From Emiliania huxleyi CCMP1516 (taxonomy: Eukaryota > Haptophyta > Isochrysidales > Noelaerhabdaceae), in contig NW_005196829.1 of NCBI RefSeq assembly GCF_000372725.1, positions 1 to 21,517 on the forward strand: a stretch of 21,517 nt of DNA, read 5' to 3'. Position numbers and translations under genes: made by a program. Below, piece after piece: positions 18,501 through 21,517 of this stretch. Numbering within the stretch: position 1 is the first letter of the stretch; each line of letters starts with the position of its first letter. Under the pieces are notes generated by a model. That model had not been told where the DNA came from, ran no database searches, and saw only the letters and a program-made list of their open reading frames with translations.

Positions 18501-19292
18501 CTCGCCTACACCTTCGCGTCGGCGCCTCCCTTTCGAGTGACGGCCGTCTCGCGCGCGCTGCCTCTGCCCCCGACGGCCTTCCCCAGCGCGCTCTCCCTCC
18601 CGCCCACCGGCCTGCAAGACGGGAGCCGCGCCGAGAAGCTGCTCGTCGGCTACGGCGTCTCGGACGCCCAGTCGCGGCTGCTCGTCTTGTCGCGCGGCTA
18701 CCTCGAGCAGCTCTTCGACTGGTGCGGCTGGGACGAGCCGACGGACAACCCCCTTCCAGGGGCGAGCCGCCCCGAGGCGCCGCGGGCGCAGGCTGCCGGT
18801 GCTGGCGGGGGGCATGCGGGCGGCGCTGCGGACGAGAGCGCCGGCCCATCGGCGGCCGAAGCTGCGGCGATCATCTCCCTCCCGTTGTGGTTCGCGCTCT
18901 GGTGCGCCGCTGCTCGCCGGCTCACGGGTGGCGAGCGGAGAGGGGCTCCGCGCCGGCTCGGCGCGCCGAGCGCGAGCGAGGAGGTCGACGCGGCGCTCGA
19001 GGCGGAGCAGCTGCAACCGCCCTCGACGCCGCACCGGCTGCGGAAAGGGCGGCGCGGCAGGGGCGGCGCGGCGAGGGTGGGAGAGAGAGCGCGGGAGAGC
19101 GGCACCGGCAACGAGGAGGCGGAGGAGAGGGGGGAGGATGCAGAGGAGGGCGGCATGAGCAGGAGCGGCAGAGGGCACCAGCGGCCCGGACCGCCCCCGA
19201 GGCGAGGCGCCGCCGCTGCCGCCGGCGGAGAGGGGCGCCGCCCACGGACGGCCAAGGACTCAGTCAAGGCACAGTTGGTCGAGCTTGACTGA
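11971..19292 (+). CDS. PAN-like / acyltransferase-3 / glycosidase-like propeller fusion protein
   Basis: Seventeen exons: 11971-12631, 12773-12876, 12951-13228, 13305-13400, 13469-13541, 13672-13718, 13779-13921, 14001-14221, 14405-14442, 14545-14722, 14796-14858, 14946-15251, 15327-15981, 16064-16298, 16358-16427, 16509-17744, 17814-19292. They sum to 5,883 bases, 1,960 residues plus stop, with phase consistent throughout. Approximate layout: PAN-like cysteine motifs (61-88, 213-241), an extracytoplasmic module with possible SGNH resemblance (348-735), a Glu/Gly repeat, a first membrane helix (877-893), acyltransferase-3 (925-1310), a propeller (1368-1770), a membrane helix (1818-1836) and a charged tail. 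The likely role is transfer of acetyl or similar groups to a glycan in the Golgi or cell surface. ATG 11971 follows an in-frame stop, but no clear signal peptide is seen, so an upstream exon is possible. Half of the introns use GC donors. Confidence 0.7.
12151..12850 (+). other. PAN/apple-like cysteine motifs of the large protein
   Basis: Exon 1 encodes CRELCQLTPGCEVWTHA, then CLLMG at residues 61-88, the usual spacing for a PAN/apple half-domain. A second set begins at the end of exon 1 (CQEWCQQS) and continues after a GC-AG intron as GGSCGGFVLSLGICQL. That the motif completes only across the intron supports the junction at 12631/12773. PAN domains bind proteins or carbohydrates outside the cell. 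The cysteine spacing is imperfect, so the call is tentative. Confidence 0.5.
13305..14858 (+). other. Possible SGNH/PC-esterase-like module of the large protein
   Basis: Nine short exons encode residues about 348-634. Notable blocks are LSGGWTVVAGKSNAF, VGLVDIIWEPEG, VRLTFVLCKYW, VGLAYDYCGMNMWC and TALPHYWSFERIAAINAAV. The order of a Gly-x-Ser loop after a strand, later hydrophobic strands and a final His block near the end is reminiscent of PC-esterase or SGNH acyl-esterases, which are paired with membrane acyltransferases in CASD1-type proteins. The exact GDS motif is absent (GKS instead), so this is inference. Confidence 0.3.
14241..14362. repeat. 10-bp minisatellite (GAGATCGCCC) inside an intron
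   Basis: About nine near-identical GAGATCGCCC units are followed by diverged units to 14362. All lie inside the 183-bp GC-AG intron 14222-14404 of the large gene. Confidence 0.95.
15495..15561 (+). repeat. 9-bp coding repeat, Gly-Glu-Gly
   Basis: GGCGAGGGC is repeated about seven times in exon 13 and encodes a run of Gly-Glu-Gly in the linker before the first membrane helix. The unit is a multiple of three, so length change keeps the frame. Confidence 0.95.
15891..17290 (+). other. Acyltransferase-3 membrane domain of the large protein
   Basis: Residues about 925-1310 follow the family order. LGAARMLASVHIVLGHLYQ carries the conserved Arg and His of helix 1. It is followed by SWVPFFFMLAGLVLTHAR, KRAATIYPLYSAGL, FLVQSWHPALP and VHCWFLSALLAFWL (the usual W-x-LS-x-E region), then about six more hydrophobic helices to LCARLITRPAARLWVRL. 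Members move acetyl or other acyl groups from the cytoplasm to extracytoplasmic sugars. The usual Glu after the WSLS-type motif is not evident (ALLAF here). Confidence 0.75.
16009..16088. repeat. Triplicated 16-20 bp motif around intron 13
   Basis: ACCTCTGCTCGTGTGTTAGG occurs identically at 16009-16028 and 16045-16064. A third copy at 16073-16088 (ACCTCTGCTCGTGGGG) is exonic. Intron 13 (15982-16063) therefore contains copies of the exon that follows it. Confidence 0.9.
17444..18720 (+). other. GH43/GH130-like five-bladed propeller domain of the large protein
   Basis: Residues about 1368-1770 span exons 16 and 17. Diagnostic blocks are NPSLLWVGG, GPEDPKLLALG (the EDP motif of GH130/GH43-type propellers), EKNWIAFTVGSQLHLVYSLF, PHAVLL, GSATAVRY, FLALMHTL, YTFASAPPFRVTAVSRAL, FPSALSLP and LLVGYGVSDAQSRLLVLS. 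Each has the strand pattern and order of uncharacterised glycosidase-like propellers found in eukaryotes. It could hydrolyse, phosphorolyse or simply bind a glycan; the catalytic residues cannot be settled by eye. Confidence 0.6.
17745..17813 (+). other. Large-gene intron 16, GT-AG, with 24-bp end repeats
   Basis: This 69-bp intron lies inside the propeller region. AGGTGCCGCCGTGGGGCC at the donor and AGGTGCCCTCGTGGGGCC at the acceptor belong to a 24-bp repeat with three mismatches. An in-frame TAG ends the intron, so retention would truncate the protein. Confidence 0.85.
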
Positions 19293-19879
19293 GAACGGCC
19301 TTGGCCTTCTTGTTTGTTTATGTCATGTGAGGCTTACATAAGCCGTACGACTGTCTCACTGTACACTGAGCTGACCTGTAATGCGTACCTTCTCCGGGGA
19401 AAGTTATTTAGGGACAGCCCCCTACCGCCGCCCAGTACGTGCTCCACAGCTGAGCCCACGCACCCCACAGTAGCTCAGGGACACAATGAGCTCGCATACA
19501 AATGCTGGTACGCACAGCTCGACGCGTACTCGAATGCTGCCACTGTCATTCTTGCCGGCGAGCGGTGGCGTCACAGCGTCGACTCTCGCATCGCGATGAG
19601 ACGCACTGCTTGCCCAGACGCGCGCCTTGGCGCGCTCCTGTGGTGCAGGAGGAAGGCCAGCGGTTGTGCTGCGCAGGCCCGGCCGTCTGGCTGAAGGAAG
19701 CAGCAGCTGGCGCTCAACAGCAGCGCTGTCGAGCAGCGCAGCCACACCACACTCCCGCCAAGACACGTGTCATTTCGCGCCAAGATTTGGCGCCAAAATG
19801 GCACTTTAGTGTCCACCTAGCCACGTGGTCGCGGCCTGAAGCTCCAAGCTTCTGGGAGTGAGGTCCCACATCACACGCG
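19293..19879. other. Intergenic region between convergent genes
   Basis: It lies between the stop of the large plus-strand gene and the stop of the minus-strand membrane protein gene, and is less GC-rich than the genes to its left. The open frames show no family motif. Confidence 0.5.
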
Positions 19880-20497
19880 TCATCCACGCGCCTGCTGGTC
19901 GACGAGCTGCTGCTCGTTGGTCAACCTCTTCTGCGCCATCTGTCTCTGTATCGCACCATGCATCATGCAGTCCCCAACCACCCACATCCACACAACTGCG
20001 GGCGCAGAGATGGAAGCGCAAATGATTGAGTGAATCCAGCCGACCAGCAATAGGACGTTGCAGCTGAGTCCGACGATCATACCTAAAAAGGATACCCAGC
20101 ACCACAGCACTGGTTCATTCCAAAAGCGGCCTTTGATGCACGAGATGCAGTCCAACAAGCTTTCGTCTGGAACTTTCATCAAATGCAGCATGGTGAACGT
20201 CCCGGACGTAATACAGCAAACCGAGGCGATGATGGAGATAGTGCAGAATACGGTGTTGGCGAAGTGGAAGATCGTGTTGTCTGCTGACTGGTCAACAAAA
20301 TCTTCCTCGCGGACGAGCAGTAGAGGCACTGAGATAGTCAAGACCAGCGCTGACACAACAGCCAGTGCAGTAGAGTCCGAAGTCACAAAAGAGCGCAGCG
20401 CGCTTACGCCTTGGCTGTCCTGGATCTGCTTGTGAAAGTCGTAGGTTGATGGGTTCTTGTCGAACAGCCGGACGCACGCCATGGAGGGATGAGCCAT
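19880..20497 (-). CDS. Four-helix membrane protein, unknown family
   Basis: A 205-residue frame starts at ATG 20497 and ends at 19880; the longer frame reaches back to 20518 but begins with TTG. Hydrophobic helices lie at about 43-63, 77-103, 129-152 and 153-175. The N-terminus is polar (MAHPSMACVRLFDKNPSTYDFHKQ) and the C-terminus is Gln/Arg-rich (QRQMAQKRLTNEQQLVDQQ). The third and fourth helices contain several cysteines and tryptophans. Codon use is clearly less GC-biased than in the large gene. It is intronless. I do not recognise the family. The size and four helices resemble small channel or tetraspan proteins, but the tetraspanin CCG motif is absent and it does not align with the ORAI-like protein. 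Confidence 0.65.
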   Translation of the reverse strand: MAHPSMACVRLFDKNPSTYDFHKQIQDSQGVSALRSFVTSDSTALAVVSALVLTISVPLLLVREEDFVDQSADNTIFHFANTVFCTISIIASVCCITSGTFTMLHLMKVPDESLLDCISCIKGRFWNEPVLWCWVSFLGMIVGLSCNVLLLVGWIHSIICASISAPAVVWMWVVGDCMMHGAIQRQMAQKRLTNEQQLVDQQARG

Positions 20498-20972
20498 GGC
20501 CGCGAGCTCAGTCCGCAAGGAGCGAAGCCCCCCCCCAAGGAACCACTAACAAAACTACAAAATAAAAATAAAACAGCGTCCCCTTTTTGCCCATTTTCGG
20601 TCATCCATCAAAATATCTGAAGATCTGACCGGGGGATTCTCCCCAAACCTTGCTCAGCTGATCCAGCACGGGCCGTAGGCCAGCCCTGGGCAAAGAAACC
20701 AGTCAGTACCTCATCGGGCTTCCCTGAGCGTCACAGCTCGGTGATCGCGCCGGCCGGACACCACTGTAACGTCCGTTCCGGGCATTTGAACGCGACCTTC
20801 GGGGGCAAAGACATTGGCTCTATGACTCAGACTGGACTCCTCTTGGTCCCTTCTGATGCCCTAGGCGCTAGGCCACACCTGGGCCTTACCTGGGGTTCTA
20901 GGGGCCGGGCAGGGTTTGCCCCCCGAAAGTGGCCCGGGGAACCTTAAGTTTGATTAAGTTTGGTTCGTCAGC
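20498..20972. other. Intergenic region
   Basis: It is upstream of the minus-strand membrane protein gene, with a C run near 20528 and an A-rich stretch at 20547-20572. It probably includes that gene's promoter. No RNA gene was recognised. Confidence 0.45.
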
Positions 20973-21153
20973 GATGCAGCAGGCTGGAGAGAAGAGTGAC
21001 AAGGGGAAGGAGGAAGAGAAACAACGAGAGGAGAGAAAGTGCATTCAAACAGAGGAACGGAAGGACATATATGACGAGCACGGCGAGTACAAATTTACTC
21101 GAGGATGCACCGTCTTTGACGAGCAAGGCCGCTACAAGTTTACAAAACTTTAA
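20973..21153 (+). CDS. Small charged ORF with a doubled motif
   Basis: From ATG 20973 a 59-residue frame runs to TAA at 21151-21153. It starts with a Lys/Glu/Arg-rich helix (GEKSDKGKEEEKQREERK) and then carries two copies of a 12-residue motif: IYDEHGEYKFTR and VFDEQGRYKFTK. Two related copies in frame suggest selection on protein rather than chance. Codon use is less GC-biased than in the genes to the left. It could be a small gene, an exon, or a fragment of a longer repeat protein. No family was recognised. Confidence 0.35.
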
Positions 21154-21517
21154 ATTTACTCACTGAAAGCCGGCGTCGACTGGTTGGGAGAGAGCGCGAA
21201 TTCGAGTCCTTAGAAGGAAGCGATCTTTCTCGGCCGACGCTCGGCCGACGTCCGCAGGCAAAGCGGGCACGGCCACGGATCCCAGTAGCACTGGCTCGGC
21301 ACGGCCACGGATCCCAGTAGCACTAGCTCGGCACGGCCGCGGGTCCCAGTAGCACCGGCTCGGCGCGGCCGCGGTTTGCGGTCCTGAGCTTGCGCACACT
21401 GCGCGGGCGAGGAACAAACTTAAATTTGTCCAGTGCCGGAAATGGAGAAACCACCCTCCCCGCCCTGCAACACCCTCCCTCCCTCCCTCCCTCTCCCCGC
21501 ACCCCCTTCCCTCCCTC
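21154..21517. other. Right edge, repeats only
   Basis: Apart from the 32-bp tandem repeat, the stretch ends in a CCCT-rich run from about 21473. No gene was seen. Confidence 0.5.
21266..21374. repeat. 32-bp tandem repeat, about 3.4 copies
   Basis: Units start at 21266, 21298, 21330 and 21362 and begin GGCACGGCC or GGCGCGGCC, with CCCAGTAGCAC inside. Only a few substitutions separate the units. Confidence 0.95.

Noticed and set aside
16848..19178. A 776-codon open frame on the minus strand
   Set aside because: It is Arg/Pro/Gly-rich with no family motif and lies opposite exons 16-17, which encode clear acyltransferase-3 and propeller motifs. Long antisense frames are expected in DNA this GC-rich.
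21180..21215. A TTCGAGTCC string resembling a tRNA T-loop
   Set aside because: No matching acceptor stem, D-arm or anticodon arm can be built around it on either strand.

Overview
The window is eukaryotic nuclear DNA, very GC-rich in its coding parts, with spliced genes on both strands, long dinucleotide microsatellites and many minisatellites. The gene families (an ORAI-like channel, an SFT2 vesicle-traffic protein, an F-box protein, a large acyltransferase fusion) and the base composition suggest a unicellular alga. A haptophyte is my best guess and a dinoflagellate the main alternative. No prokaryotic operon, CRISPR array, rRNA or convincing tRNA was seen.

Layout. At 181-366 (-) there may be the 3' exon of an unknown gene. 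A dispersed repeat (970-1173) lies just beyond the end of an intronless F-box gene (1230-2141, -). From about 3100 to 5672 (+) there is a proline-rich reading frame and then a spliced gene of unknown function. An ORAI-like channel gene (6189-7069, -) has one GT-AG intron and a long (GT)n tract before its start. An SFT2-family gene (7950-9480, +) has six exons. After a (GA)n tract comes a second, inverted copy of the dispersed repeat (10476-10659), followed by an exon of unknown function (11147-11629, +). The largest gene runs from 11971 to 19292 (+). A four-helix membrane protein (19880-20497, -), a short ORF (20973-21153, +) and a 32-bp tandem repeat close the window.

Two results stand out. 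First, hand splicing joins 17 exons of the large gene into one 1,960-residue frame, with reading phase closing at all 16 junctions. The order is PAN-like cysteine motifs, a possible SGNH/PC-esterase-like module, a membrane acyltransferase-3 domain, and a glycosidase-like five-bladed propeller. The likely role is O-acylation or remodelling of glycans in the secretory pathway or at the cell surface. Second, the introns are unusual. All five in the SFT2 gene and eight of sixteen in the large gene start with GC instead of GT. Nearly every intron begins with a degenerate copy of the sequence that starts the next exon, a footprint expected of intron gain by duplication or by introner-type insertion.

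All exon models were built by eye from frame, phase and family resemblance; no transcript data were available.
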